Positions 1 to 8,423 of a stretch of 64,000 nucleotides of DNA are shown here, in pieces. The notes below the pieces were generated by a model, which saw nothing but the letters and a program-made list of their open reading frames with translations, did not search any database and was not told the DNA's origin. The translations under genes were made by a program, and so were the position numbers. Source of the stretch: Symbiodinium microadriaticum (Eukaryota; Sar; Dinophyceae; Suessiales; Symbiodiniaceae); the NCBI GenBank assembly GCA_001939145.1, contig LSRX01000297.1, forward strand, positions 146,282 to 210,281. Reading direction: 5' to 3'. The first letter of the stretch is position 1. Every line of letters begins with the position of its first letter.

Positions 1-110
1 CCTAAACCCCTACACCCTAAACCTAAACCCCTAAACCCTAAACTCATAAACCCATAAACCCTAAACCCCTAAACCCTAACCCCTAAACCCTAAACTCTAA
101 ACCCTAATAA
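1..110 (-). repeat. degenerate telomere-like array, CCCTAAA orientation
   Basis: About fifteen imperfect CCCTAAA units, many as CCCCTAAA, with interruptions such as CTACACC and CTCATAAACC. This is the orientation expected at a left chromosome end. The degeneracy, and near-identical arrays inside the window, argue against a true terminus. Confidence 0.8.
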
Positions 111-199
111 TAATAACGATAGTACTAACAATAAAAATAAGAATAGTAATAATAAAAATAAAAATAACAATAACAATTAGTAAAAAAATAGAATAATAA
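111..199. repeat. AAT/AAC-rich simple sequence
   Basis: Imperfect AAT, AAC and AAAAT triplets with almost no G. The isoleucine-rich tail of a 79-codon minus-strand frame (97-336) comes only from this tract and is not taken as protein. Confidence 0.75.
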
Positions 200-293
200 C
201 ACCAAGAAAGGCCTTCTGCATCAGCTCCCTCAGGAAGTCGATTTCCGAGTCCAAGAGCTCGGTAATCATCTCGATCCTGTTGAAGTGTGGCGG
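177..293 (-). CDS. exon-like helical segment, unknown protein
   Basis: The minus frame reads PPHFNRIEMITELLDSEIDF and continues LRELMQKAF: charged, amphipathic and probably helical. By hand count about 22 of 25 codons over its core end in G or C, the strongest third-position bias I found. An internal ATG is at 269-267. Downstream it runs into the AAT-rich tract and stops. A longer minus frame (start at 336) overlaps it but has weak third-position bias. No partner exon could be assigned. Confidence 0.45.
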   Translation of the reverse strand, partial: PPHFNRIEMITELLDSEIDFLRELMQKAFLGVIILFFY

Positions 294-529
294 CTACTTG
301 AATTAGTTGTATTCCGACAGTATCGAAGGAAAGCATCAGATCAGCGCGTCATACAACGCAACCACCTCTACTAAGACACCCTTGGACAAGGCTTTCGGGA
401 AAAGACCCTCTAAGGCCCTCTGAAACCCTAAACCCTTTAGCCGCCTAGGCCGGCTAAGCCCTAAACCCTTAAACCGCAAAAGCTCCGAGGACTGCCTCGT
501 CTTGATGGCACCGGCCGCACCTAGCTTTT

Positions 530-840
530 GGAAGTGGAGGTATCTTTCCGAGCCTTTCCTGTACGGGTCTCCTTTCAGGTATCCTTTGAAGTGTCCTTTC
601 GTATCCTTTAAGGTATCCTCATATTAACGTGATTTTTCTTAAAGAAAGGAAAGAGGTCCTTTAAAGTGTTCTTTTCAGGGGTTCTTTCAATTGGCTGCAG
701 GCTTAGGGTCCTTTAACGGATCTAACATCGAATCGGGCTCGTCTGAGGGGACCTTCAATAATTCGAACAAGACTTCTTCCTTCCAGGGATCCGGTACAAG
801 ATGGGCTCCTACCAGGGTTAGGGGCCTTCATCAGGGGATG
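530..840. other. unassigned interval
   Basis: Contains loose repetitions of CCTTT(A/C)AAGG and GGGTTCCTT, a motif style seen again at 4850-4920, 28700-28815 and 40960-41210. No gene or full hairpin element could be outlined. Confidence 0.4.
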
Positions 841-950
841 TATATGGGTACTTCTCTAAACTAGGGTCTCTTTGAGGGTCCTGTTTATAAGGGTGCCATA
901 CTACATTGGTGACCTTTAAAGGGACCCTAATTTAGAGAACTACCCATATG
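841..950. mobile_element. family D hairpin element, copy D1
   Basis: Terminal inverted repeat: starts TATATGGGTA and CTTCTCTAAACTAGGGTC, ends GACCCTAATTTAGAGAACTA and CCCATATG. About 110 bp, no coding capacity. Other copies are near 16819, 41574, 52448 and 58025. The exon-like frame at 964 begins just downstream. Confidence 0.6.
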
Positions 951-963
951 GATCGTAAAACAG

Positions 964-1098
964 TGCTTGGCGACATTTGCGCACAAAGCTGTCGAGGATC
1001 TCAAAAAGGATTTATATAGCACTTGCACAGTGGTGTTGAGCCCTTGGGGGTGTCTGACAATTTCAGATTTAATTTACGGACCTCCAAAATGGGCCTAG
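964..1098 (+). CDS. exon-like frame, unknown protein
   Basis: A possible 3' splice site GTAAAACAG ends at 963. The frame then reads CLATFAHKAVEDLKKDLYST and stays open to TAG at 1096-1098. Lysine/glutamate-rich and helical in character. Third-position G/C is only slightly raised. It could be the exon before the 1438 frame, but the junction cannot be verified. Confidence 0.35.
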   Translation, partial: CLATFAHKAVEDLKKDLYSTCTVVLSPWGCLTISDLIYGPPKWA

Positions 1099-1437
1099 GG
1101 GGGCCAAGCTTTGGGCGCAAGTTCTTACAATGCCCGGTGTCAGTTCAGGATAACCCTACACCCTGAACATAAAGGGTGCTGAGGATGTCGGGCCAGTTTA
1201 TCTGAATACCTCTGTACTGGTCCGGGTGATACAAGGGGTCTACTGGGTTTTCGGGAGATTACCGAATTACTACTGTATGGCCGGGATATGATCGCATATT
1301 TGCACGGATGATGAGCGAGCAAAACGCGACCGTGAACTAACGGGAGAAGGAAAGCACACTACCTCATGGGTTTAGGGTTCATCTCCTGGCACTATTGGGT
1401 GTGGGGCTCAGGGTTGCTATCGGGCTTACATTTAAAG

Positions 1438-1560
1438 TTCGCACCGTGATTATGATAATGTAAACCGCATCAACCAAGTCAAGACCCAGTTAGCTGAGAT
1501 CGAGGCCTGGCGCGAGAACATCCGGGACCTCCTTGCCCTGTGCGAAACAGCTGGGGCTGC
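1438..1560 (+). CDS. exon-like coiled-coil segment, unknown protein
   Basis: After TTTAAAG the frame begins SSHRDYDNVNRINQVKTQLA and continues EIEAWRENIRDLLALCETA, a strongly charged heptad-like helix with about 70 percent G/C at third positions. This is one of the most protein-like stretches in the window. The 3' boundary is unclear; the frame stays open to TAG near 1597. It faintly recalls the N-terminal helical domain of release factors, but that similarity is too weak to name it. Confidence 0.5.
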
Positions 1561-1684
1561 AGGGTGGCAGGGTTTGGGTGCAGAGCCGAGGCCTTAGGGT
1601 GTGTCGCTCTGGCTTGGAGCTTAGGGCTTAGGGTCCTTGTGGTTTGGGATTCTGAACACTTGATTCGGCGTTTTTTCTTTACAG

Positions 1685-1770
1685 GGTTTATGAGAGCCCA
1701 CAAAAGTGAAGCCCAGTCCAAATCCTACGAACTTCTCAAGGCTCACGCCGTAAACAGCCTGAAGCCCTAA
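1685..1770 (+). CDS. exon-like frame, possibly terminal exon
   Basis: A textbook 3' splice site (TTTTTTCTTTACAG, ending at 1684) precedes a frame reading GFMRAHKSEAQSKSYELLKA. It ends with TAA at 1768-1770, or at an earlier GTAAAC after the HA codons. Same strand as, and 125 bp downstream of, the coiled-coil frame, so a plausible next exon. Confidence 0.45.
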
Positions 1771-1773
1771 TGC

Positions 1774-1845
1774 TGGGGCCTGAACAATTAGAATAAGGTT
1801 TTTGCGCTCTTGTATAGTAGAACTACAGCAACAAAACCCCGACGA
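1774..1845. mobile_element. family G element, divergent copy
   Basis: Starts GGGGCCTGAACAATTAGAAT and AAGGTTTTTG, matching the family G end at 41036 and 2940. The far end (CAAAACCCC) is poorly preserved. Confidence 0.45.
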
Positions 1846-1944
1846 AGAATGTTGTTAAGTATCTAGGCTTCCATGTCGGGTTCAGGGTTTAGACTTTAAG
1901 ATCTTTTTTCGTAGGCTTTGGGCTTCTCTGCTGGGTTTTTGCTT

Positions 1945-2062
1945 CGGGTTTAGAGCCTGGCCTAGGCCCGAAGTTCTAAACCCTTTCGGCCCGGATCCTG
2001 ATGCCTGGCGTCGCCTGCAAGGGAACCAAAGTTTCACGGAAGCATTCCCTGGAAGACTACAA
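1945..2062 (+). CDS. exon-like frame, unknown protein
   Basis: Open frame reading EVLNPFGPDPDAWRRLQGNQ, then SFTEAFPG. A possible acceptor CCTAG precedes it near 1948. A second + frame starting at ATG 2001 (MPGVACKGTKVSRKHSLEDY) ends at a GTACCG donor-like site near 2083. I cannot choose between the frames. Confidence 0.3.
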
Positions 2063-2350
2063 GGGCCCCAAAAGGACAAAGGTACCGCTAAACCAGGGTT
2101 TTTTTTTTTGGGGGGGGGGTGTAGGTTTTCGGGTGAAAGGATCTCAGGGTGTGGGCATTCGGTGTTTTTTTTCCGGCTCAGGGATCGGGCTTTATTCTGC
2201 CCTTTAAACTAAAAAACCCAACCCCATCGGTCCAAGCGCCTAACAGTCATACACCCACCCCAATGCGAAACTACAGTTTACTGCTAACAGAAGAAACCTA
2301 CTCATGATTCGGTGCTTTGCAGCCTGAAGCCCAGGCGCTAATCCCCAAAC

Positions 2351-2461
2351 CATCCCAAAAGCCTCCAGGTAGTCTTCTATGGCAGTCCGGACTTGCCTGG
2401 CGACGAAGTGGTCTTGCGGTTGACTTGGCTCTAGGTAATACGGTAAACCCAACACGGGAGC
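2351..2461 (-). CDS. exon-like frame with both splice signals
   Basis: Reading minus: acceptor ACTATCAAG, then 37 codons in phase 0 (APVLGLPYYLEPSQPQDHFV, then ARQVRTAIEDYLEAFGM), then donor GTTTGG. Third-position G/C about 64 percent. It lies opposite the + strand frames around it, so either two genes overlap here or one set is wrong. Confidence 0.45.
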
Positions 2462-2636
2462 CTTGATAGTTCGAACTCATCTAGTTGTGAATAGGGTTTT
2501 GTGGAGCTTTTTAATTGTTGTTTCTGCGATAGTCGTATGAGGAATCACAGGGGGTAACACTGGTACGTCAACTATCAACATAAGGCTTACATAGGGCTCG
2601 CTCTCACAGGGCTCTTCTGACAGATCCTGATCTGTC

Positions 2637-2760
2637 AAAACCTAAACCCTGAACCCTAAACCCCAAACCCTAAACCCTAAACCCCTAAACCCTAAACCCC
2701 TAAACCTTTAACGGGTTCTCAAGAGAGTGCGGGCACATAAACCCTAAACCCTAAACCCCC
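2637..2760 (-). repeat. telomere-like tract, CCCTAAA orientation
   Basis: About twelve units, interrupted at 2708-2738 by unique sequence containing AAGAGAGTGCGGGC. Confidence 0.85.
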
Positions 2761-2844
2761 CGCAACCCGCAATCCGGATTTCGGCTCTTTAAAAGCCCGA
2801 GCATGCAACCTGTAGACTTTAGCTCCCGAGTAACAGACCTGCAA

Positions 2845-2930
2845 GGACCCTCCGAGTACCCTCAAATAGGGGTAGAGGGTCCCAAATTAAGGGTACTTTA
2901 GGGTTTAATAGAGGGTAGATGAATGGTGCT
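2845..2930. repeat. family J dispersed repeat, copy J1
   Basis: GGACCCTCCGAGTACCCTCA, then AATAGGGGTA and a run into TAGAGGGTAG. The same arrangement recurs at 37668-37757 (J2), with few differences over about 85 bp. Confidence 0.6.
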
Positions 2931-2939
2931 TGGTAATGT

Positions 2940-3040
2940 AGGGGCCCTAATCATTAGAATCGGGTTTTGGGGCCCATTATACTATAGTTGTCACAAGGAA
3001 CCCCCAAAATAATATAGGTACTTATTTAGGCCCCTGTATT
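2940..3040. mobile_element. family G hairpin element, copy G2
   Basis: GGGGCCCTAATCATTAGAAT at one end, TAGGCCCCTG at the other. The middle GGGGCCCATTATACTATAG also appears inverted in the 41036 copy. Confidence 0.55.
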
Positions 3041-3127
3041 GCCTACAAGGCTACAGTTTGGGCACCTGGCCCTCTAGGGGTTCCCCCTATAAGGATTCCC
3101 TGAAGGGCTGTCTTGAAGGAATCCTTG

Positions 3128-3242
3128 AAAAACCCCTAAACCCTAAACCCCTAAACCCCTAAACCCCTAAACCCTACACCCTAAACCCCTAAACCCTAAA
3201 CCCCTAAACCCCTAAACCCCTAAACCCCTAAACCCTACACCC
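3128..3242 (-). repeat. telomere-like tract, CCCTAAA orientation
   Basis: Fourteen or so units, alternating CCCTAAA and CCCCTAAA, with two CCCTACA variants. Confidence 0.9.
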
Positions 3243-3245
3243 TCC

Positions 3246-3461
3246 TTGAAGGTAGAGGAATGGCAGCTGCGTTGCAAGACTGATGGTCTTAGAGTTTCCC
3301 GGCTGCGGAGCTCCATGGGGGCTACGTCCAGAACCTACGGCCCTGTTTCGGGTTGCTTGTCGCAGTTTTCATTAGAATCTCACAGAGATGCATGGCCTAC
3401 AGCCCCTACCTTAAATCGACGAGGTTGCTGTGTGTTTAGAGCTGGGGTATGCAGAGCATAG
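3246..3461 (+). CDS. 71-codon open frame, unknown
   Basis: Starts at a non-ATG codon right after a telomere-like tract. Its first part (VEEWQLRCKTDG) looks coding; the rest is neutral. Weakly supported. Confidence 0.25.
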   Translation: MKVEEWQLRCKTDGLRVSRLRSSMGATSRTYGPVSGCLSQFSLESHRDAWPTAPTLNRRGCCVFRAGVCRA

Positions 3462-3562
3462 CAAGGTGAGGGTTCTGCCATTAGCTCTGTTCAGCTCTCG
3501 GACAGAACTCAGCCGGCATTGCGCATCCTTCTCCTGCCAAAGCCGTACCTCATGACTGCTGC
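3440..3562 (-). CDS. exon-like charged frame, unknown
   Basis: The minus frame contains SHEVRLWQEKDAQCRLSSVR, then ELNRANGRTL. A TTTGGCAG acceptor-like sequence lies inside it, before the EKDAQ codons. About 60 percent G/C at third positions. It overlaps the end of the weak + frame at 3246. Confidence 0.35.
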
Positions 3563-3593
3563 TTCGGCTGACCGGGGTTTGAAGCAAGCATCC

Positions 3594-3664
3594 GAAACCC
3601 TAAACCCTAAAACCCTAAACCCTAAACCCTAAAACCCTAAAACCCTAAAACCCTAAACCCCTAA
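3594..3664 (-). repeat. telomere-like tract, CCCTAAA orientation
   Basis: About nine units, several lengthened to CCCTAAAA. Confidence 0.85.
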
Positions 3665-4164
3665 TAGCAGCACCCTATGGGACTCCTACAGAACCCTTCC
3701 TTGTCTAGCCTAGTAGCATATAAACCCTGGCAGTAAACCCTGCAAGCCACGCCATGGGCCCCATTTAAGAAGGGCATCACTGTAAGGCTTTGCGGGTTGT
3801 GGGGTTTTCGGGAAACACAACAATGATTCAATGTATATCGCTTGGCTTATGAGGGGATATTGGGCTCTCTGGGCATCGGGGAGTGTTTATGAACAACAGA
3901 AGCCCTCTACGTACTGCTTAAACTGTAACTTAAACCGAAACCTTTGGAAACCCCATTCTTCCGTCAATGATCACATGCACGGAAAGCTTGAAAGAAGCTC
4001 CATCTTACCCTAGCATAGCTGCTCCTTGGTATTGGGTTCCTTTAACGCGTCGGCTTCGTCTGCCCGGACGAGATCACCTATGTTAAGCACCTGGCCTAAT
4101 GCCAAGTGCCCCACACTGCAATAAACCACCATTTGCTTTCGAATCCAGAAAAACGAGGCTCTGC

Positions 4165-4245
4165 CAAAACCCTAAGCCTACACCCTAAACCCTAAAATCC
4201 GAAAGTCCTAAACCCGAAACCCTAAAACCTTAAACCATTATAGGG
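4165..4245 (-). repeat. telomere-like tract, CCCTAAA orientation
   Basis: Diverged units (CCTAAGC, CCTAAAATCC, CCCGAAA). It ends in CATTATAG, directly before the exon-like frame at 4256. Confidence 0.7.
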
Positions 4246-4255
4246 TTACCCTTAA

Positions 4256-4366
4256 GGGACCTACCGGGAGGACTTAGGCCACAACGAGGGAGAGGCCCAG
4301 AGCCAAGACGTGGAGCTGAAGAGCCGGGACCTCGGCAGCCAAAACGGCTGCCGTTCTCAAGTTTAG
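4256..4366 (+). CDS. exon-like hydrophilic frame
   Basis: The frame begins GTYREDLGHNEGEAQSQDVE and continues LKSRDLGSQNGCRSQ. About 80 percent of third positions are G or C. It closes with TAG supplied by the following GTTTAGGG tract. Acidic and glutamine-rich, with no hydrophobic core. Its left border would be TTAAG or TATAG. Confidence 0.5.
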   Translation, partial: GTYREDLGHNEGEAQSQDVELKSRDLGSQNGCRSQV

Positions 4367-4560
4367 GGCTTAGGGCGTTTAGGGTTGGGAGTTGAGGGTC
4401 TAAGGCTTAGGGCTTGGGGTTTAGGGTTTAGGGTTTAGGGTTTAGGGCTTGGGGTTTAGGATTTACGGCTTGTAGGGTTTAGGGTTTGGGTCTAGGGCTT
4501 GGGGGTTTAGAATTTAGGGTATAGGGTTTAGGGATTTCGCATTTAGGCCTTAGTCTTGGA
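4362..4560 (+). repeat. telomere-like block, TTTAGGG orientation
   Basis: About 200 bp of TTTAGGG units mixed with CTTAGGG, CTTGGGG and TAGGATT variants. Its start overlaps the stop codon of the frame ending at 4366. Confidence 0.85.
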
Positions 4561-4741
4561 GTTCCCTTTAAAGGTTCCTTTAAGGGCTCGCCCTCAGACT
4601 GCGTTGAACTGCACTCTCTTGAAAGTCTTGAAGGTTCAGGGGCTTTAGGGTCTCAGCGTCTAATTCCAAACTCCCAAGCCAAAAACTCGGACCCTGAAAC
4701 TTAAACCCCAAAGTCTGGCTTAGGAAAGTGTAGGGGGCTGC

Positions 4742-4843
4742 ATGATGCAAGACTTCCGTCGGAGTGTGGGGTGTGCTGTAATTGGGGGCCTGAGCACTTT
4801 TTCAGCACTGCTACTGGGTTCTCGAAGAAATCTCATATACTAA
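4742..4843 (+). CDS. short ORF with ATG and hydrophobic segment
   Basis: Double ATG at 4742 and 4745, then 33 residues: MMQDFRRSVGCAVIGGLSTF, then SALLLGSRRNLIY. Basic start followed by a hydrophobic stretch of about 16 residues, like a signal anchor or targeting peptide. It may be a first exon. Confidence 0.4.
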   Translation: MMQDFRRSVGCAVIGGLSTFSALLLGSRRNLIY

Positions 4844-5010
4844 AGCTGTAGGGTTCCTTAAAGGGATCTGTAAAGGTTGCGTAAGGGTTTCTACTATAAG
4901 GGCTACTATTAGTGAACTCCGATTGGACCCATTTCAGGCCTCTCAAATTCGCGCTTCGGTAGCCCCCACTACACTCAATAGTCCCCAACAGCCCTGCGCC
5001 CTACACCCTT

Positions 5011-5119
5011 CCTATATATAGTCTCTCCATTGTAGTTCCTTTTTGGGGTTGCCCTTTAGGATCCTTAATATAGAATTGGTTAAACCAAACAAAAGGAACT
5101 ACAATGGAGACTATAGGTA
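5011..5119. mobile_element. family A TIR element, copy A1
   Basis: Left end CCTATATATAGTCTCTCCAT and TGTAGTTCC; right end GGAACTACAATGGAGACTAT and AGG, then TA. 109 bp. The core AGGATCCTTAATATAGAATT matches A3. Confidence 0.85.
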
Positions 5120-5130
5120 AACCCTAAAAC

Positions 5131-5210
5131 ATCAAGGCAGCGGCAAGCCAGGGCGGCAGAGCCAGGGAGACACCCCCGAACGATGGTGAGGACTGGCGAA
5201 GAAAGAGCTC
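5131..5210 (+). CDS. exon-like frame, unknown protein
   Basis: IKAAASQGGRARETPPNDGE, then DWRRKSS, with about three quarters of third positions G or C. Starts just after element A1 and ends at a GTGTAT or GTATGT donor-like site where the tetranucleotide tract begins. Confidence 0.45.
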
Positions 5211-5310
5211 GTGTATGTATGTATGTATGTATGCATGCATGCATGCATGCATGCATGCATGCATGCATGTATGTATGTATGTATGTCTGTATATATATAT
5301 ATATATATTC
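5207..5310. repeat. TGTA/TGCA/TA microsatellite
   Basis: Blocks of TGTA, then TGCA, then TGTA, then TA. MYVC and ACMH frames across it are translation artefacts. Confidence 0.95.
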
Positions 5311-5325
5311 TATGCTTAATTCTAG

Positions 5326-5426
5326 GCATTCCGACCTCCATCAAACTGTGTGCTAAACAGAGCAATGGGGCACCAAGGACTCCCACGAAACAGACAGCAC
5401 AGGGATGCAGCGATGGGTCTTTGTAG
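5326..5426 (+). CDS. exon-like frame, possibly terminal
   Basis: Acceptor TATGCTTAATTCTAG, then IPTSIKLCAKQSNGAPRTPT and KQTAQGCSDGSL, stop TAG. If joined to the frame at 5131, the microsatellite would lie in the intron. A minus frame (start about 5386) is also open here. Confidence 0.4.
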
Positions 5427-5446
5427 TGGTGTTCGCCTGGATTGCT

Positions 5447-5520
5447 TGTTGTGGTTTAGGGTTTAAGGTATGGTTAGGGTCTAGGGTTTAGGGTTTGGGG
5501 TTTAAGGTATGGGAAGGGGT
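5447..5520 (+). repeat. telomere-like tract, TTTAGGG orientation
   Basis: Six to eight units, with TTTAAGGTATGG variants repeated twice. Confidence 0.75.
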
Positions 5521-5614
5521 GATCGGGGTCAGAATACGACACCTCAAAACACAGGTGTCCCAAACCCAAAGAAAAGCCCAATGTTAGGACACCATTAGAA
5601 AGTAAGACCAAGGA

Positions 5615-5675
5615 TATACCCTAAACCCCTAAACCCCTAAACCCTAAAGCCTAAACCTCAAACCCCTAAACCCTA
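5615..5675 (-). repeat. telomere-like tract, CCCTAAA orientation
   Basis: Eight units. Its end (CCCTAAACCCTATAG) forms the left border of the exon-like frame at 5679. Confidence 0.85.
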
Positions 5676-5678
5676 TAG

Positions 5679-5780
5679 TTTTCCACCAAGAAGAAAAAAT
5701 CAAGCTTTCCTACTCAGCAGCCAGGGCTCGGAAGTTCTTCCACTCGCATGGCAAAGCACGCCGGATGCCTTCAGAAACCC
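5679..5780 (+). CDS. exon-like basic frame
   Basis: Acceptor CCCTATAG, then FHQEEKIKLSYSAARARKFF and HSHGKARRMPSE. Charged, basic, no competing long frame. Its right end abuts element B1, whose first base is 5781. Confidence 0.5.
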
Positions 5781-5900
5781 TACCCATATAGGCTCCTAGG
5801 GTTTAGGGTTTAGGGCTCTAAAGTAGTTCCTTTTTGGGATTATCTTATAGGATCCTAAATATTAACCCTTAAAGAGGAACTACTATGGAGCCTATGGGTA
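5781..5900. mobile_element. family B TIR element B1, split by a telomere-like tract
   Basis: Left TIR TACCCATATAGGCTCCT, then GGGTTTAGGGTTTAGGG (about 5799-5816), then the TIR resumes as AAAGTAGTTCCTTTTT. Right end GGAACTACTATGGAGCCTAT and GGGTA. Other family B copies lack the internal heptamers. Confidence 0.8.
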
Positions 5901-6121
5901 TACACTACACCCTAAAAGCTGCAGCTACATCGGGGTCTGGGCTTGCTCTGCAGGGCCTACGTGCATCAATGCTTCTAGGGGTTTAGAGGGTTTAGGGTTC
6001 AGGGTTTCCGGCTTTAGGGTGCCTGGCCAAGAAAAAGCATAAACCCTAAACCCCATACCCAGCTTTGAGTACCCACAACGCAAGAAGCAAAAGAGGGTGA
6101 GAGAAGGGTCGGAATGATTGG

Positions 6122-6230
6122 CAGTACGGTTGATGATATAAATCCTGCATTACCCATACTAAGGAATATACCATACTTCCCATAATTTAGGGTCATTAAA
6201 ATCATGCAAGAATAGTATCATCAACAGTAT
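6122..6230. mobile_element. single hairpin element M
   Basis: Imperfect inverted ends: CAGTACGGTTGATGATATAA left, and TAGTATCATCAACAGTATG right. About 109 bp, AT-rich, no second copy noticed. Confidence 0.4.
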
Positions 6231-6291
6231 GATTCATTCCTTGGGGTTTGGGCCTCGGGGTTCCCATTTTCTGGAGATTTCGGTTGTACAG

Positions 6292-6371
6292 AGAAAGCCC
6301 TCTTCTACTTATCAAACCCCTTATGGCACACCGAAAGCCCGCCANGCTTTGGAGCATTTCGAGGCTTGCGG
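6292..6371 (+). CDS. exon-like frame
   Basis: Acceptor GGTTGTACAG, then RKPSSTYQTPYGTPKAR, an N-containing codon at 6345, and ALEHFEACG. The single ambiguous base sits in the frame. Confidence 0.4.
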
Positions 6372-6468
6372 GTTAAGGTTTAGGGGTTCTAGGGGTTTAG
6401 GGGTTTAGGGTTTAGGGGTTTAGGGGATTGGGGTTTCGGGATTAAGGTTCAGGGATTTCGGGGTTTAG
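6370..6468 (+). repeat. telomere-like tract, TTTAGGG orientation
   Basis: Nine or so units ending in GGGGTTTAG at 6468, immediately left of an exon-like frame. Confidence 0.85.
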
Positions 6469-6584
6469 GCTTATGTTGCTGCATGTCGAGTTTGGGGGCA
6501 CCGCTGGTGCGTATAAGACAGGCCCGCAGGGTCAAACGACAGGAAGCTAGCATTGAGGAGGCATGCACTATGCCTCTGTGCTGA
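6469..6584 (+). CDS. exon-like frame preceded by a telomere-repeat acceptor
   Basis: The last heptamer gives GGTTTAG as 3' splice site. The frame then reads LCCMSSLGAPLVRIRQARRV and KRQEASIEEACTMPLC, stop TGA 6582-6584. About 63 percent third-position G/C. Basic and helical. Confidence 0.45.
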
Positions 6585-6632
6585 TCCGTACTGGTTTAGG
6601 GTTTAGGTTTGGCGTGGGCCCTTATTCAGAGT

Positions 6633-6704
6633 CTAGGGCCTGAGGTCATACATACGATCGTCCTCCTTCTGTCGTTTCTTCTCTCGGATTCGTGCAGCCG
6701 ATAA
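6633..6704 (-). CDS. exon-like charged frame, minus strand
   Basis: LSAARIREKKRQKEDDRMYD, then LRP, stop TAG. Highly charged. No clear acceptor. Opposite strand to its neighbours. Confidence 0.3.
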   Translation of the reverse strand, partial: LSAARIREKKRQKEDDRMYDLRP

Positions 6705-6721
6705 TCAGGCCTCCCACACAT

Positions 6722-6780
6722 ATCCCTAAACCCTGAACCCTAAACCCCAAAACTACCCAAAACCCTAAACCCTGAGCCCA
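6722..6780 (-). repeat. telomere-like tract, CCCTAAA orientation
   Basis: Five or six diverged units. Confidence 0.7.
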
Positions 6781-6924
6781 TCAGAATCGCAGAGTAAACC
6801 CCCCTGTGCGCTTTCAGCGCGAGGGCTGTTGCAGAGCCCGGCTCGGCCCCGGAAAACAAGTGGAGGTTTTGGGGCTCAGCATGGTACTCATGTAGATTAG
6901 TATTCGGGGAGTAGCTGCGTGTAC

Positions 6925-6985
6925 GTGTATATATATATATACACACATGTATGTATGTATATATATATATGTATACACACACCCA
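6925..6985. repeat. TA/TGTA microsatellite
   Basis: GTGTATATATATATACACAC flanked by TGTA units. Confidence 0.85.
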
Positions 6986-7061
6986 TAGTTAATATAGGTA
7001 GTAAGATCCGTAGGGCCCAGCACTTTGGGGTTTTATGCAAGACGGCATTGAGATACCCTAG

Positions 7062-7148
7062 GATGCACGCTCCGGGTCATGCGTGCCGCTTGTAGCTTCA
7101 AGACATTTCTCGAATTATGGTGCTTCGGAAAAATGGTTGGCGACTGTG
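7062..7148 (+). CDS. exon-like frame with splice signals
   Basis: Acceptor GATACCCTAG, frame DARSGSCVPLVASRHFSNYG, then ASEKWLATV, donor GTTAAAG. A 36-bp GT-AG interval (7149-7184) separates it from a short frame RKQSTVHWVTPEI. Confidence 0.35.
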
Positions 7149-7229
7149 GTTAAAGGTTTGGGGTTAGACCCTCTCTGCTACTAGAGAAAGCAGTCAACAG
7201 TCCATTGGGTGACTCCTGAGATAGGTTAG

Positions 7230-7391
7230 GGGTCTTGCCCAAATTGCAACTCGCCTTGACTGGGACAGCAATAACCTGCTATGTACGGCACAGCCTCTAA
7301 ACATAGTCCCGAATCACAAGAGGCGGGATGCTGTGCTAACGTTGCAGGGCAACAGAACCTTCTTCTTAGGTAGCTTTTGGTGGGTCGGGGG
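7230..7391 (+). CDS. 54-codon open frame without ATG
   Basis: GLAQIATRLDWDSNNLLCTA, then QPLNIVPNHKRRDAVLTLQG. Good residue mix and about 58 percent third-position G/C. A 71-codon minus frame (7226-7441) is fully open on the other strand, so the direction is uncertain. Confidence 0.3.
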
Positions 7392-7432
7392 CGGGGGTTG
7401 ATGCAGGCTCGTCCTCCTTGCCCCAAAAGACA

Positions 7433-7834
7433 TACGTACATACCTACCTACCTACCTACCTACCTACCTACCTACCTACCTACCTACCCACCGACCTACC
7501 TACTCCCTACCTACCTGCCTGCCTACCTACCTACCTACCTACCTACATACATACATACACATACATACACATGCATACACATACATACGCATACATAAGC
7601 ATACATACGCACACATACAGCTACATACAGATACATACACATACATACCGCTACATACCGCTACATACAGATACATACCTACATACCTACATACCTACAT
7701 ACCTACATACCTACATACCTACATACATACATACATACATACATACATAAATACATACATACATACATACATACATACATACATAACATACATACATACA
7801 GACAGACAGACAGACAGACAGCCAGCCAGCCAGC

Positions 7835-7873
<39 letters not shown>

Positions 7874-7912
7874 ACAGACAGACAGACAGACATACACACA
7901 CACACACACACA
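7433..7912. repeat. 480-bp compound tetranucleotide array
   Basis: Ordered blocks: CTAC; ATAC with CAC/GCA interruptions; CTAC/ATAC alternation; ATAC; GACA; GCCA; GGCA; GACA; ending in CA. The many TY, VC and PT frames across it are artefacts. Confidence 0.97.
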
Positions 7913-8109
7913 TGTGCGTCGAGAGACTGATAAGTAATAGACTAGTGAGAGTAGCGTTGGTAACTGGGCGTCTAGGGAAGTAGATGCTTACTCATTGTAC
8001 GATCCTTCATATCATACAAGTAGCTCAAGACCGCAAAGCTAACCCCTGAACCTTATGAAACCCAAGCCCTAAACCCCAAGCCCAATCAAACCGAGGCCGG
8101 CACATAATT

Positions 8110-8175
8110 AAAGCGCCAATGAGCAAGTGCTGAAGGGCCACTACCTGCCCCAGCCTGCAGTGGCTCTTAGGGTTT
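8110..8175 (+). CDS. short exon-like frame
   Basis: After TTAAAG: SANEQVLKGHYLPQPAVALR, closed by the TAG of the next TTTAGGG tract. Short, but good third positions. Confidence 0.25.
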
Positions 8176-8341
8176 AGGGCTTGGGGTTTAGGGGCGTTCT
8201 TAGTTGTAGAGCTTTTTTCAGGGTCTTGGGCTTGGGGTCAGTCTTGGATGCAGGGGTTGACAGGGGTTGACAACTCTGTCAACTCGGTGTTTTGGGTTGA
8301 CAGCAAGCGTGGGAAACGTTCGTCAAGTAGAGGCTTTTCAG

Positions 8342-8423
8342 GATAGCGGTGCCCACAGCGTAAAGCAAGACTGGCAGAAGTTCGGAATGGGCGGATCCCT
8401 GCGATATGCGAGAGGAAGTATGC
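8342..8423 (+). CDS. exon-like frame with acceptor and consensus donor
   Basis: Acceptor AGGCTTTTCAG (ends 8341); frame DSGAHSVKQDWQKFGMGGSL, then RYARGSM; donor GTAAGT at 8424. Both signals match the eukaryotic consensus. On the minus strand a GTYAYF string occurs, treated as chance. Confidence 0.5.

Noticed and set aside
1-110. True chromosome end
   Set aside because: Units are degenerate and similar arrays occur throughout; nothing distinguishes this one except its position.
1438-1560. Release factor 2 N-terminal domain
   Set aside because: Only a heptad-like pattern matches; the catalytic GGQ region is not found downstream.
7377-7913. Frames of up to 110 codons across the CTAC/ATAC array
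   Set aside because: Low-complexity artefact as above.
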